Shown here: piece by piece, positions 29,456 to 40,009 of the stretch
How positions within the stretch are numbered: the stretch's first letter is position 1
How the letters are laid out: every line of letters begins with the position of its first letter
Source: Histomonas meleagridis
Lineage: Eukaryota > Parabasalia > Tritrichomonadida > Dientamoebidae
Assembly (NCBI GenBank): GCA_020186115.1
Contig: WSYJ01000064.1
Coordinates: 1-64,000, forward strand
Direction of reading: 5' to 3'
Length of the DNA: 64,000 bases
The notes under the pieces: generated by a model
What the model was told of the DNA's origin: nothing
The model's input: the letters and a program-made list of their open reading frames with translations, nothing else
Databases searched by the model: none
Translations under genes and position numbers: made by a program

Positions 29456-32284
29456 TTACGAGCTCGACTCATCCGATGACGAACTTGATGACGAATATTC
29501 ATCACTTCCGCTCACCTTCAACACGTTTTCATTACTCACATTATGTAACATTCTCATTTTCTCGTTTTGTTCCTCCTCCATCAGCCTCATTCTTTCCATC
29601 TCTTCTTCCTTCGCCTTTTCCTCGGCGCGTGCAATCGCTTCAGCCTTTGCGCGCGCAGCGTCCTTTTGTATCTCCGCCACAACAGTCGGCGGCCTCCTTC
29701 TCGGCACCATCGTTCTCCTGACGATTTGCTTCGGCTGTTCCTCTTCTTCAAACTCCACCACTGGCTTCTCCTCTTCCACAACATTATTCACAACTTCTTT
29801 TTGTTCTTTTTGTTGATATGCATTCACAGGATTACCGTATTGGTCGCGAGATGACTGCGCACTTAATATCCGCGGATTCGACTCTTGCAGATCTTTGATC
29901 TTTTGCTTCATGTTGACGTTCGTCTTAATAGGAACTTCGCGGCGTGGCGGCTGCTGCTGCTCGGGCTGCGGGTTGTTGAACATTGCGACGCGATCGGTGA
30001 GCTTCTTGGGCGGTGGCTGCTGCGGCTTAAGCGGCTGCTGCTGCTCAGTGTTCTGCTGCTGGAACACTGCGAGCTTCGACTTGATCGATGCGTTCGCTTG
30101 TTGTTGCTGTTGCTGCTGATTGTTCTTCCGCTTCGGTATCCGATGGCGGTGGTGCTTGCGGCGATGATGCCGGTGCACGCGGTGGTGCTTGCGCGGGCCG
30201 CCGGGGTATGCCGGCTTGTACTGGTCCTCGTCGTCGTTCGCTTTTGTGGCCATTTGCTGTTGCTGCTGCTGCTGGAGATTGTTGGCGAGCGCATTGATTT
30301 TGCTTTGCAGCGCATTGTTGGCGCGTTTGGGCGGCGCTTCTGTGGGCGGCTTGGGAGGAACTGCTGGAGGAGGCAGCTGGTTGAAGATGGCCATGCGCGC
30401 GCTGATCGCTGACGACGGCTGCGCGGGCTTTGGGTGTGGGCGAGACGGCGCCTGCGGTGTGGAGAAGGCGTTCTTTGGCTGCTGGAAAGCGGCGGCTCTG
30501 TCTGATATGTTGCGCGGCTTCTTGCTGCTGCTTTTGGACGACGATGACGAAGATGATGATGACGATGAGTCCGATTGCTCTTTTGGATACGGTGCGTTCT
30601 GTTTCGATGACTCCGAGTGTTCGATTGATGGATTGCGAACTGGCGGCTGTGGATTTGCTCGTGCAAATGACTTTGCGCGGTCTGCTATTGAAGTGCGCTG
30701 CTGCTCATTTGTTGACTCTGAGTGCTCATTTGATGGCTTGTGCACTGGCGGTGTTGGATTTGCTTGTACAAATGACTTTGCGCGGTCTGCTATTGATATG
30801 CGGTGTTGCTCATTCGCTGACTCCGAGTGTTCATTTGATGGCTTGTGCACTGGCGCTTGGTTCTGTTGAAGAAATGACGCAGCACGCTCAGCAATTGATA
30901 TGCGGCGCGGCGGGAGCTCCTTCTTTTCCTCTTTTGATGATGACGAAGACGAAGACGAAGACTCCGAATGGCGCTGGCTCGAGTTCGAGATCAGCGGCGC
31001 TTTGTTTGGGGCTGGCTGAAGAAATGACTTCGCACGCTCAGCAATCGAAGTGCGGCCTGGTGCTGGAGGGTTGTCTTGAACTGTCGATGCGCTGCGTGCT
31101 GCATGCGGCGGAAGTGGCGGCTTGGAATGAGGAAATGATTTCACATTTTTGTCCGACGAAACTGAGCTGGATGAATCAGATTCTTCTTTAACATTTGTTT
31201 CTTCGATTTGCGGTGGCGGTGCACTGTTTTCAGATGCTTTAGATGAAGAAACTTCTGATCCATTGTCCGAATGGTTGGAGTCTGATGTGTAACTAACTTC
31301 GGCGTGCGCTTGTTGGATCTCTTCTTCGCTCTTTTGCTCGATTTCTTCTTTAGATAAAGAAGATGACGAACTTGAAGACGAGGATTGGGATTCTTCATGC
31401 GTTTGCTCAATTTCTGGTTCTGGTGAAACTTGTACTTCTTCCTCATGTGCTTCTTCTATTACTTGTTCATTTTGCTCTATTTCTGGTTCTGGTGGCGCTT
31501 CTACTTCTTCTTCATGTGTTTGCTCATTTTGAATGGTTTCTTCTTCCATAGGTTTTTGTTCAACAATTGGTTCTTCTTCGTTAACTGGAGTAACAACTCC
31601 TTCAGATGGTTCTTCATTAGAATCACTGCTTGAATCGCTTGATGTGCTTGCTTCTGACTTGTGGAAAGACGATGACTTTTTGAGTGTCACTTTTTTGTTT
31701 ACATCATCATTTGGTTTTGATGGTTTCGAGGTTTTACCATCAAGTAAAGGTTTTTCGGCTTCACTGTTGGAATTGGATGATTTGTTACTGCTTTTGTTTT
31801 GGGAATGATCAGATTTTGAAGAAGATGATGAAGATGATGAGGAAGATTTAGAGGAAGAGGATGATGATTCCTTGGTAACCTCAGGTTTAGTCTCTTTTTG
31901 AGGCACCTTTTTAACTTCAAAGGAATTGATTTTTTCTTCTGGCTTTTTAATAGGTTCTCTGTTTGCGTTAGAAGTATTTTTAAAATTCACAGCTGCTGGA
32001 TGTGTAAGCACTACGGGCTCATTTTCTTGTTTCTCAAACATTTTAATTCTATCAGACAATTTCCCAACAGTTCTACCTGCTTGTTTTGTTCCATCTTCAG
32101 TTGATTTCTTTGTTTGAAACATAGCTGCTCTATCCGTAATTTTTCCGATTGGTTTTATGTCACGATTTTTTTCTTGCGGCTGAGCATTTTGGGTAAAAGC
32201 TTTCATTTTTTCTGCAAGAGCAGCGCTTCTTGTTCCTGTAACTATTTTTGGAGTGGGGTGGTGTCCAGCATTTCCCCCATTCAT
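29456..32284 (-). CDS. low-complexity protein with repeated DRAxxF-type motifs (942 aa)
   Basis: Intact frame; the first ATG is at 32284 (MNGGNAGHHPTPK), since the 18 codons upstream begin only with TTG. No known domain. A short motif of consensus (I/L)-(S/T)-x-(R/K)-(A/I/V)-x-x-(F/L) occurs about 13 times along the chain, for example ITDRAAMFQ, LSDRIKMFE, SIAERAASFLQ, SIADRAKSFVQ, NISDRAAAFQ, ISARMAIFN and LTDRVAMFN. The motifs are separated by Ser-, Glu-, Pro- and Gln-rich linkers, a basic His/Arg patch (HHRVHRHHRRKHHRHR) and a C-terminal charged helix (AEAIARAEEKAKEEEMERM). Probably an intrinsically disordered scaffold with multivalent short linear motifs. Its DNA (29600-31050) is markedly richer in G+C than the rest of the window. 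Confidence 0.75.
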   Translation of the reverse strand: MNGGNAGHHPTPKIVTGTRSAALAEKMKAFTQNAQPQEKNRDIKPIGKITDRAAMFQTKKSTEDGTKQAGRTVGKLSDRIKMFEKQENEPVVLTHPAAVNFKNTSNANREPIKKPEEKINSFEVKKVPQKETKPEVTKESSSSSSKSSSSSSSSSSKSDHSQNKSSNKSSNSNSEAEKPLLDGKTSKPSKPNDDVNKKVTLKKSSSFHKSEASTSSDSSSDSNEEPSEGVVTPVNEEEPIVEQKPMEEETIQNEQTHEEEVEAPPEPEIEQNEQVIEEAHEEEVQVSPEPEIEQTHEESQSSSSSSSSSLSKEEIEQKSEEEIQQAHAEVSYTSDSNHSDNGSEVSSSKASENSAPPPQIEETNVKEESDSSSSVSSDKNVKSFPHSKPPLPPHAARSASTVQDNPPAPGRTSIAERAKSFLQPAPNKAPLISNSSQRHSESSSSSSSSSKEEKKELPPRRISIAERAASFLQQNQAPVHKPSNEHSESANEQHRISIADRAKSFVQANPTPPVHKPSNEHSESTNEQQRTSIADRAKSFARANPQPPVRNPSIEHSESSKQNAPYPKEQSDSSSSSSSSSSSKSSSKKPRNISDRAAAFQQPKNAFSTPQAPSRPHPKPAQPSSAISARMAIFNQLPPPAVPPKPPTEAPPKRANNALQSKINALANNLQQQQQQQMATKANDDEDQYKPAYPGGPRKHHRVHRHHRRKHHRHRIPKRKNNQQQQQQQANASIKSKLAVFQQQNTEQQQPLKPQQPPPKKLTDRVAMFNNPQPEQQQPPRREVPIKTNVNMKQKIKDLQESNPRILSAQSSRDQYGNPVNAYQQKEQKEVVNNVVEEEKPVVEFEEEEQPKQIVRRTMVPRRRPPTVVAEIQKDAARAKAEAIARAEEKAKEEEMERMRLMEEEQNEKMRMLHNVSNENVLKVSGSDEYSSSSSSSDESSS
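30609..30925 (-). repeat. 105-bp coding tandem repeat, 3 copies
   Basis: GACTC(C/T)GAGTG occurs at 30609, 30714 and 30819, a period of 105 bases (35 codons). Each unit encodes one HSES linker, an x-P-P-V-H-K-P-S turn and one ADRAKSF-type motif. The units are very similar, indicating recent duplication within the gene. Confidence 0.8.
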
Positions 32285-32574
32285 TTTGCGGAATTCTATC
32301 GAAATCCCTCTCAATCCAGTCGGTTCAAAATTGAACAAAGAAAAGTGTAATTGCCGTCGGTTTCGCGTTCAAAAATAGTGTACGTTATGACTTTTGATAA
32401 CTTTACTGAATTTGCCCGAATACGAATTGTCCGGTCCTTTTTATGGATTTTTTTCAGAAGTTTTGATATAGTTAAGTTATCCTATTAACGTCAAATACTT
32501 TAGATACAATACTGCACATTATTTTTAAGGAATTAAAAACATTAAAAAAAAACAAATTACAATTAAATCACATT

Positions 32575-33528
32575 TTATTGATTTTCTCGAACAATTTCAT
32601 TAAATTCATCCCATGTTTTGGCTTTCCCAAATGGCTGTGTCATTGCTCTTGCAAGTTGTTTCGTTGATTGAAGAACTTGCTGAAGGCTAAATTTGCAAGA
32701 ACTAAACTCTAAATGATGTTGTTCACCTAAAATCGCCATTTGTGAAAGTACGTCAATTGGTTTTTGGACATCTGCACTAAAAATCGAAGGATTCATCATG
32801 GCTGCTCTACACATCATAACACCAGAACAACCGGTCATCTCGCGCATTTTTGCTGCATCTTCAAGCGATTTCACTCCACCATTACCGATTTTGATGATAT
32901 TAACAGAATCAAAAATTAACTTCATCTTATCATAATCAACTGCTCCCTCATGTTTCTGCTCTTTGAGCCTACCATGAACAGTAATTGCATCAGCACCAGC
33001 TGATTCAATGGCTTGAGCAAATTGAATGGATTCTTCATTTGTGTCTTTGACTCTGAATTTTACGCTAATTGGCTTGGAGATATTCCGTTTGAGGGTTTTT
33101 ATGACATCAACTGCTGTTTCAAGTTCCATGGAACTTCCACAATTCCGATGTGTAGCAAATTGCTCTGGACAACCGCAATTCAGATCAAACCCATCAACAA
33201 AATCATATACTTTTTGACAAGCTTCGAGTGCTGTGGCTCCATCGTTAGAGATGATTTGAAGAATAATATGACCTTTCTCTGCCTCACAAGTTTCGAAAAC
33301 TGTCTCATTATGACCATTTGATTTAGCAAGAAAAACGGTATGTCCATTTTGTGAATCAACAGTTGATTGTTTAAGTTTTAAATCAACAATGCCTGGAGAA
33401 AAAACAACATCTGCGCCATAATGGAGACACGCGAGCCTAAAAATGTGGGAAGAACCGCGTACCATTGGACCTGCAATATTTTTATTTTTGTAAAGCTTTT
33501 CTGCAGCAGATTCTTCTTGTGTGCTCAT
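32575..33528 (-). CDS. tRNA-dihydrouridine synthase, DUS2-like (317 aa)
   Basis: Reduces uridine to dihydrouridine in the tRNA D-loop using FMN and NAD(P)H. The Dus TIM barrel is plain: NIAGPMVRGSSHIFRLACLH at the N-terminus, DLNCGCPEQFATHRNCGSSM with the catalytic Cys in the G-C-P (Cys120 from the ATG at 33528), PISVKFRV with the FMN-binding Lys, ITVHGR, IIKIGNGGVKSLEDA and GVMMCRAAMMNPSIF for phosphate binding. The A-P-M-V-R and pattern around the Cys fit DUS2 (position 20) better than DUS1 or DUS3. I prefer the start MSTQEESAAE at 33528; an ATG 90 bases upstream would add a hydrophobic leader (KIYFIYLLVV), possible but unusual for the family. It lacks the C-terminal dsRNA-binding domain of animal DUS2. 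Confidence 0.9.
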   Translation of the reverse strand: MSTQEESAAEKLYKNKNIAGPMVRGSSHIFRLACLHYGADVVFSPGIVDLKLKQSTVDSQNGHTVFLAKSNGHNETVFETCEAEKGHIILQIISNDGATALEACQKVYDFVDGFDLNCGCPEQFATHRNCGSSMELETAVDVIKTLKRNISKPISVKFRVKDTNEESIQFAQAIESAGADAITVHGRLKEQKHEGAVDYDKMKLIFDSVNIIKIGNGGVKSLEDAAKMREMTGCSGVMMCRAAMMNPSIFSADVQKPIDVLSQMAILGEQHHLEFSSCKFSLQQVLQSTKQLARAMTQPFGKAKTWDEFNEIVRENQ

Positions 33529-33982
33529 CCAAAAATAAACGTTTGCCGCGGTTTTGACGACCAACAAATAAATGAAATAAATTTTGTACACATTCATCAT
33601 AAAAGCATTATTTTTCATTATAAAAATTATAAATATTGAACTAATGTTCTAAAACAGTATAACCCGCTAATATGTTTCCATAAAATAATAATAATTTCTC
33701 AAAGAATTACTTTGCAAATAGTTTTGATTTCGTGTAATAAGTCAAGGTGCTAAGTAAATTAAGAAAGGAAAATGATATAAAATGATTTTTAAAAAGACGA
33801 AAATTAGATGAAATTTGCTTTATTAATTTTTTTAACACAAATAGTTAAATAAAATCCAATTAAAAGTGTTCTCTTGATAAGCCTTTTACTTAATTATTTC
33901 TTTCCCATACATTAATGAGTAATTTATAATTTTTTAGTTATTTGTTGTTATAGTAAATAAATGAATCATCGCATAAAAGTGG

Positions 33983-34366
33983 TTAAATAGTAATTACCAT
34001 TTGACAATTGATTATAGTTGGAAACCTCAGCCAAATTAATCGAAATAGTAATCCATTATTTAGTGGATCATTAAATGTATCTTGTTCATCATAACTAAAA
34101 GGATTTTCAACAAATGTTTCTGGTATACAAATATTAAAAGAATCTAATGTTCTTCTTCTGGAGGAGAATAAAGTTGAAACTGTTGTGAAATACTGGTTTC
34201 GAGTTGAAGGTTTTAGAGGTTGATTTTGATCAATTTCGCTGAATCTTCCTTTAGAATCAAGTTCATATCTTTCATTGTCATACATGATGTATTTAGCAGG
34301 AATGTGAAATTTAGGACGACTTGTCATAATTCTCGGCTGATGCATGAGCGTATTTGATTCATACAT
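33983..34366 (-). CDS. hypothetical protein (127 aa)
   Basis: An intact ATG-started frame with protein-like composition: MHQPRIMTSRPKFHIPAKYI, YELDSKGRFSEIDQNQPLKP, FTTVSTLFSSRRRTLDSFNI. It is rich in Pro and Arg early and hydrophobic at the very end (LLFRLIWLRFPTIINCQMVI). No family recognised. It lies between the DUS2-like gene and the LRR/IQ gene on the same strand. Likely real given its length and composition in AT-rich surroundings, but not certain. Confidence 0.45.
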   Translation of the reverse strand: MYESNTLMHQPRIMTSRPKFHIPAKYIMYDNERYELDSKGRFSEIDQNQPLKPSTRNQYFTTVSTLFSSRRRTLDSFNICIPETFVENPFSYDEQDTFNDPLNNGLLFRLIWLRFPTIINCQMVITI

Positions 34367-34795
34367 TTATTACTAAATAAATCTTATACATTATATTCTA
34401 CAATTGATTTTATAAATTTACTTTTCTACAAATTTACATATATAAATAATAATAAAAAATACTGAAAAAATTTATACTTATTATATTAAAATACGAAAAT
34501 AAAATGCTTATTTATGCGTTTAGTTTTTCATTATGATTTTCAACATAAACTTAATTTAATATTATACTTTATTTTTCATAATTCATCAATTCTTTATTTA
34601 GCACAATTGCCATTTTTCTTGTATATTCACTTTCCAGAATTGTGTCCGCGCTCTACAACATCTTTTCTAGCACATATAATGTTTTCATTAAGTTTTTAAT
34701 TATTATTAAAAGATTTAACGCAAGCGTTTCACGAAATGTTTACACAATCGACATTTTGGAATGAATACAAAAAATTATCTACAAACAATAATTTA

Positions 34796-37700
34796 CTATA
34801 TTATTTCCGATATAATTTCGCTTATTAAACGGGATTCGACAGTTCCCAAACTCATTCCTATGTAATCGCCAATAAAAGCGGATGCCCCTCCGACCATATC
34901 TGTTTCGAACACTGGCGTTTTTTCTCTTGGCACGAACTTTTGCGTATCCAATCTTTCTTTTAATGACATCATAAATTCCTTTTCCATTTCTATTATTTCT
35001 CTTGTTCTTTGTATTCTTCTTTCGAATGCATCTGTTTGTACTTTTCGTTTTTCTTCGTTTAATACTTTTGCTTCATTTGCATTCTTTTGATTTATCATTT
35101 TAATGATTTCCGTCTTTTCTTTATAACTCTTTTTGATGTTTTCGGATTCGTTTCGTAATTCTTGTGTATGTTCTTTAAGCTTTGCAAACGCTTTTGCATT
35201 TTCTTGTTTTTGATGTTTCTCTTGACTAATTTGCGCAATCTTTCGTGAAGCGCATATAAATTTATTTGCAAATTCGCGATTTTCTTGAAACTTTCGAAAT
35301 GTTTTCTTAATGTTTTTCGCATTTTTAAGTTTTTTCATTTGCGATTTTTCTCGTTTATGTGTAATATTTTCAGTTATTTCCTTCTTTTCGATTTTGTTTC
35401 GTTGTATTATTTGTTGAAGTTCATTTTGTCGTTCAGTTTCACGTTTTCGTTTTGTTGTCATTAATTTGTTTTGTGTTTTTTCAATTGATTTTCGTTTAAT
35501 TTCTATTTCATTGTTTACGTTTTCGTTTTCGTGAATTTCATTTTCGATTTGTCGTAAACGAATAAGTTTTGAAATTGCATTTTTTAATGCTTCTTCAAGC
35601 GAACGATCTGTTTTCTGTGAATTAATTAATTTTTTATTATTCGAAACTTTTTTCTCAGGAATAATTTGAACTTTTTTAGTGTTTAAGTTATTTTGTTTAC
35701 TCACATTTGGAATTATTAATTTTTTATTTTTTGTTTTGTTATTTGCGATAAATTTTTCGTATATATTTTCATCATTTTTTAGATTTGTGTTTTGTACTTC
35801 AATTTCGTTTTCGGGTTCAACAATTCCAAATGGTCTTCTTGATTGTACTGAAGATTGGATTTGAATTTTTTGTTCATAATTCGGAAATGAACGATTTGCT
35901 TTTGGTTTATATATTAATTTTGGCGGATTCCATTGGAATTCATTACGAATTTTAGCAATTGTTTCTTTTGGGGGTAAATCTGAAGGTTTATATTCGATAT
36001 ATTGCTCATTATTATCATTTATTAATTTTCTTTTTAAATTATTTTTATTAATCAAAAAAGAAAAATTTATTTTTTTATTTAATTGTGCGGCGATTCTTAA
36101 ATAATATTTTCGAATTTTATATCCATTCCAACAATTTTGGATTCTTAAAGCAGCAAAATGTAAATATAATTGATTTTCTGTGACGATTTTAGTGAAATCA
36201 TTTGTTAAATATACAAAAAGAATTGCTCTATAACGAGATTCATTTGTTGAAGAGAAATTTATACGAATAAATTTCGAACGATTTAATTCTCTTTGTGAAA
36301 TATTTTTCGTAAACATTTCTTTCTTAAGATTAACTTTTATTGTACCAAAATTAAAAATACTCGAAATTGTTGTATAAGAAATATTTATATTACCAAAAGG
36401 AATATAATTCGATAACCAAAAATTCGATAATTCTTTCGAAAGAAGAATTGTTTTATCAGATTTATAACCGAATTTAATTGGATATATAATTTTAATATCA
36501 TTTATTTTATTTAAATTTTCCGATTTCATAAAGAAATAATTTACGTTTGGTAAACTTTCATTAAATTTATTTATGTTAATTAAATGTTTTAACAAATATT
36601 TAATTCGTGATGATTTAATGAATTTATTTATACAATATAAAGATCTATTTTCAAGTGCTTTTAATTTCATTTCGGAAAATAACTTTTTACGAACATTAAA
36701 CATTCGAATTGATGAATGTATTGTAAGTTGTGCTGCTGCGTTTTTTACACTTCGATTTGGGAATATTATAATTTCAGTATCTTTTGTTGCTAAAATTAAA
36801 TCGAGAATTTTTTGAAATATTTTTTCATCATCAAACTCAAATGATAATAAAAAATTATATTTCTTTTTAAACGTTTTCTTTTGTATATCATTAATTATCT
36901 GTGGTTTAATTGTCGAAAATGGACATTTCTTTGTATAATTAATTCCATTCGGTGAAATTGTTATTTTTGGTTGAAAGTTTTTATGATTATGTGAACACCA
37001 AATCGAATTTTCTGTTATTTTATTATTTTGTATCTTACGAATTAAAATCGATTCTTCAACATTAAAATATACAAATGGCGAACCGATTAAATTCCGTTTT
37101 TTCAGATTTTTTCCAAAACGAATTAAAGCGAATTTTGTTATTTTATAATTATTCGGGAAAATAATTTCATTTTTATCACAAAGAAATACAATTTTATTCA
37201 TTATATCTTTTGTAGTTAAAAATTTATATTTTTTATTTTCTTGTTCGAAAACTTTTAAAAGAGATTTTTTCCTTGAAACAAATAATTTCCAAACGTTTTG
37301 TATTTTTTTCGCTTGAATAATTTGCTTCAAGTTTAATTTTAATTTATATCGTAAAAAACATTTTTGAATCTTTAAAGAAGATCTATTTCTTTTCCTATAC
37401 CAAAATCGGATTTTATCTTTTAAAAAAATAATTGAGTTCCGCATTTTTTTATACTTTTTCCGCTTTAAAAATCCTCTAAAAACTGATTGGATAATTACAG
37501 CTGATGAATATTTACGTATAACGCGATTTAAACTAAAAAAACCAACATGCATTTGTCGGACATTATATTCAATTGTGTTATTTCGCATGTATCTGAGAAA
37601 AAGAAAATAATAATCATCAATTTGAGTATATGGAAGTAATGCGATATTATTTGGAAATGCAATTTTTTGTGTAAGTCCTCGATGTTGTGATAATATGATA

Positions 37701-38245
37701 AAATCATTTAAAACATCAAGTTTTGGCAATTGTTCAACAACTTGATCAAATGAATTGGAATCAGTCATGATGGGATTACCTGTAAGATTTAATTGTCGTA
37801 ACATTGGAATTTTAGAAAGTGAATTTATATACGCTATTTGACTTATTTCATTGTCACTAAGATTTAATATTTTGAGATTCGGAAGTAATTCCCAGTTTTC
37901 ATCTGTCAATTTTGTTATGTTATTTCCTTTTAAATCTATGCTTTCTAATGTTGGAATTTTAAAGAACTCTTTTGGAAAAGAAGAAATACTACAAAATGTT
38001 AAAGAAATTATTCGAAGATTTTGTAATTTTAAAAGTATTGAAAGATCAATAAATTTTTGATTTGAAATTCTAATAAAACTTAATTTTGTAATTGGTTTTT
38101 CCTTTTCGGATATATCTGCTGAATCACGAATAATTTCTTCAGTCAAAGCATTTTTCATCTTTAAAAAACGTATCGAGGCACCCCATACATTAAACGTTCT
38201 CTTTAGATCATGTTTTTTTGGAGTACATATGGAATGCTTATCCAT
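34796..38245 (-). CDS. LRR, IQ-motif and coiled-coil protein (about 1149 aa)
   Basis: Intact frame; I take the ATG at 38245 (MDKHSICTPKKHDLKRTF), since the frame extends upstream only through an alternative ATG (38266) in a hydrophobic run and a TTG. Residues about 40-190 are leucine-rich repeats (LQNLRIISLTFCSISSFP, IPTLESIDLKGNNITKL, LPNLKILNLSDNEISQI, IPMLRQLNLTGNPIM), closed by the LPKLDVLNDF cap. IQ-type calmodulin-binding helices follow (VIIQSVFRGFLKRKKYKKM near residue 250, two basic relatives, and LRIQNCWNGYKIRKYYLR further on). The last 350 residues are a long charged coiled coil. The architecture resembles the LRRIQ class of axonemal and cytoskeletal proteins. Likely a calmodulin-regulated cytoskeletal component. 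Confidence 0.8.
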   Translation of the reverse strand: MDKHSICTPKKHDLKRTFNVWGASIRFLKMKNALTEEIIRDSADISEKEKPITKLSFIRISNQKFIDLSILLKLQNLRIISLTFCSISSFPKEFFKIPTLESIDLKGNNITKLTDENWELLPNLKILNLSDNEISQIAYINSLSKIPMLRQLNLTGNPIMTDSNSFDQVVEQLPKLDVLNDFIILSQHRGLTQKIAFPNNIALLPYTQIDDYYFLFLRYMRNNTIEYNVRQMHVGFFSLNRVIRKYSSAVIIQSVFRGFLKRKKYKKMRNSIIFLKDKIRFWYRKRNRSSLKIQKCFLRYKLKLNLKQIIQAKKIQNVWKLFVSRKKSLLKVFEQENKKYKFLTTKDIMNKIVFLCDKNEIIFPNNYKITKFALIRFGKNLKKRNLIGSPFVYFNVEESILIRKIQNNKITENSIWCSHNHKNFQPKITISPNGINYTKKCPFSTIKPQIINDIQKKTFKKKYNFLLSFEFDDEKIFQKILDLILATKDTEIIIFPNRSVKNAAAQLTIHSSIRMFNVRKKLFSEMKLKALENRSLYCINKFIKSSRIKYLLKHLININKFNESLPNVNYFFMKSENLNKINDIKIIYPIKFGYKSDKTILLSKELSNFWLSNYIPFGNINISYTTISSIFNFGTIKVNLKKEMFTKNISQRELNRSKFIRINFSSTNESRYRAILFVYLTNDFTKIVTENQLYLHFAALRIQNCWNGYKIRKYYLRIAAQLNKKINFSFLINKNNLKRKLINDNNEQYIEYKPSDLPPKETIAKIRNEFQWNPPKLIYKPKANRSFPNYEQKIQIQSSVQSRRPFGIVEPENEIEVQNTNLKNDENIYEKFIANNKTKNKKLIIPNVSKQNNLNTKKVQIIPEKKVSNNKKLINSQKTDRSLEEALKNAISKLIRLRQIENEIHENENVNNEIEIKRKSIEKTQNKLMTTKRKRETERQNELQQIIQRNKIEKKEITENITHKREKSQMKKLKNAKNIKKTFRKFQENREFANKFICASRKIAQISQEKHQKQENAKAFAKLKEHTQELRNESENIKKSYKEKTEIIKMINQKNANEAKVLNEEKRKVQTDAFERRIQRTREIIEMEKEFMMSLKERLDTQKFVPREKTPVFETDMVGGASAFIGDYIGMSLGTVESRLISEIISEII

Positions 38246-38329
38246 CAATATTAGCAATAAAAGCATCGGGAAAATATTAAGCTTATAACTTTTAAATAAA
38301 AAAAATTGGATTTCCAAAACACAATTTTT

Positions 38330-39968
38330 TTTTACTAAAAATTACATTATATCTAATTATAATTCATCTTTATGCGCTAAGCCATCCATTGATTCCAAAT
38401 TCTGGTTCATTAATTCCACAAAAATAAATACATATTAAAGTTATGTAATTTGCAAAAGCAAAAATACAAATATTTTCATATTTACATCAACGATAGCAAT
38501 TTGCAAATTATAAGAAATGGGAAAGGCATAAATACCAATTGATGTGACTGAATCGCCAAGACATGCTTTTAGAGATGGTCATTCACTGAATTATTCAACT
38601 GGAGTTGTGGATCCTCTAACTATAACACTGGCAGCTCATTTCAACCCCCCCAAATCCTACTTTTTGTTATAAATACGACACCGCTTTCATTGAAAATTTG
38701 AAAAGTTTATTTTTGAAAATGACTGAAAAACTCAATCTATGCACACTTTTCTAAAAGTTTAGTCACGTAAACATCACAAAAAGTACGGGTGTTAGCCGTT
38801 AAAAAAAACTCATAGAATGTGGATGAAGAAAGATGTTCCAGCTTTTTTGAATTAATTGTCCACCAGAACAATTAAAGTTATCAGCTGTAATTGTTAATTC
38901 CCTCTTTAAACTTTTGTAAAAACAAAAGCTTATCAAGAGGAAGAATTGTTTCCCTTCCAGCACGGCCAAAATGCTGGAAGGCTTTGGCCAGCCTCTCGAG
39001 GCATAATCCGTCAATTCCTAGGAAAAATAATGTGGTTACTTCACAAAAAATAAAGCTGTATATAAATGAATAATTTGAAAATATCCAAAACAGTAAAAAT
39101 AAAACTGAATACCAAAATAATTCCCAAATTGTCCTCATCGCCATGTCAATAAATAAAAATTCATTTGAATAAAAATAAATAAATTTGAATTTTGAAAATT
39201 GAAAACTGAAAAATATAAAATAAAAATCTTGAGCTGATAAAAGAAAAGCGCTAAAAAATTTTCAACAGAGTTGCATCAAAATGACTCTCATTTGGAAAAA
39301 TGACACTTTTACAGATGACATAAAAACCACAAAACCGCTAAAATTTGAATTAATTCCTTTGATGTCAAATTTTTCATTACAAAAAACTTCGGCTTTTTCA
39401 TCGAAGTAAAATTTTAATCATCGGTAAACGAAATGATAAAATCCATTCATAACCTCAGCTAAAAACGTTTTGAATCATATTGCTTTAATGAAACTTAAAC
39501 ATGTGATCACTTTCTAAATAAAAAATAATTAGCATAAATGATTTCTAAAAAATAATAATGCATAGGGATTTATAAAAAAAATAACTTTATAGCATAAGAC
39601 TTTTTAAATCACTTTTTTATGCAGAGTGATTTCATATTGTATTACTTCGAAGAAAATTAACTTCCTTGAAAAACAAATTCCATTTTCGAGAAACATTAAT
39701 TGGACTCCGTCATTGTTTGGAGGGTTTGACATTATTTCTGATGTTTTAACCGCTTTTAGGAATTGTAAATGTGGAATTAGAGATATGATGAAATTAAAAG
39801 CGTCTCCCGAAATTGTAAACCGAATTGTAACTTTAACAAGGATCTCAAGATATGCATAAGTTAAATATAAAATTTCATCAAAAAATATTGTAATTTTTAA
39901 ATCATATGCTAAAAATTTAACATTTACTTCTCAATGGCATCCAAATGTTTGCCTGATATACATTTATA

Positions 39969-40009
<41 letters not shown>

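Noticed and set aside
29476-31551. Several long frames on the plus strand and in other minus frames within the GC-rich gene
   Set aside because: They are antisense or out-of-phase shadows of the 942-residue protein, caused by low-complexity, stop-poor codons.
39626-39859. 77-codon plus-strand frame with CGIRDMMKLKASPEIV
   Set aside because: Protein-like patch but no family, no upstream initiator and AT-rich flanks; not enough to call a gene.
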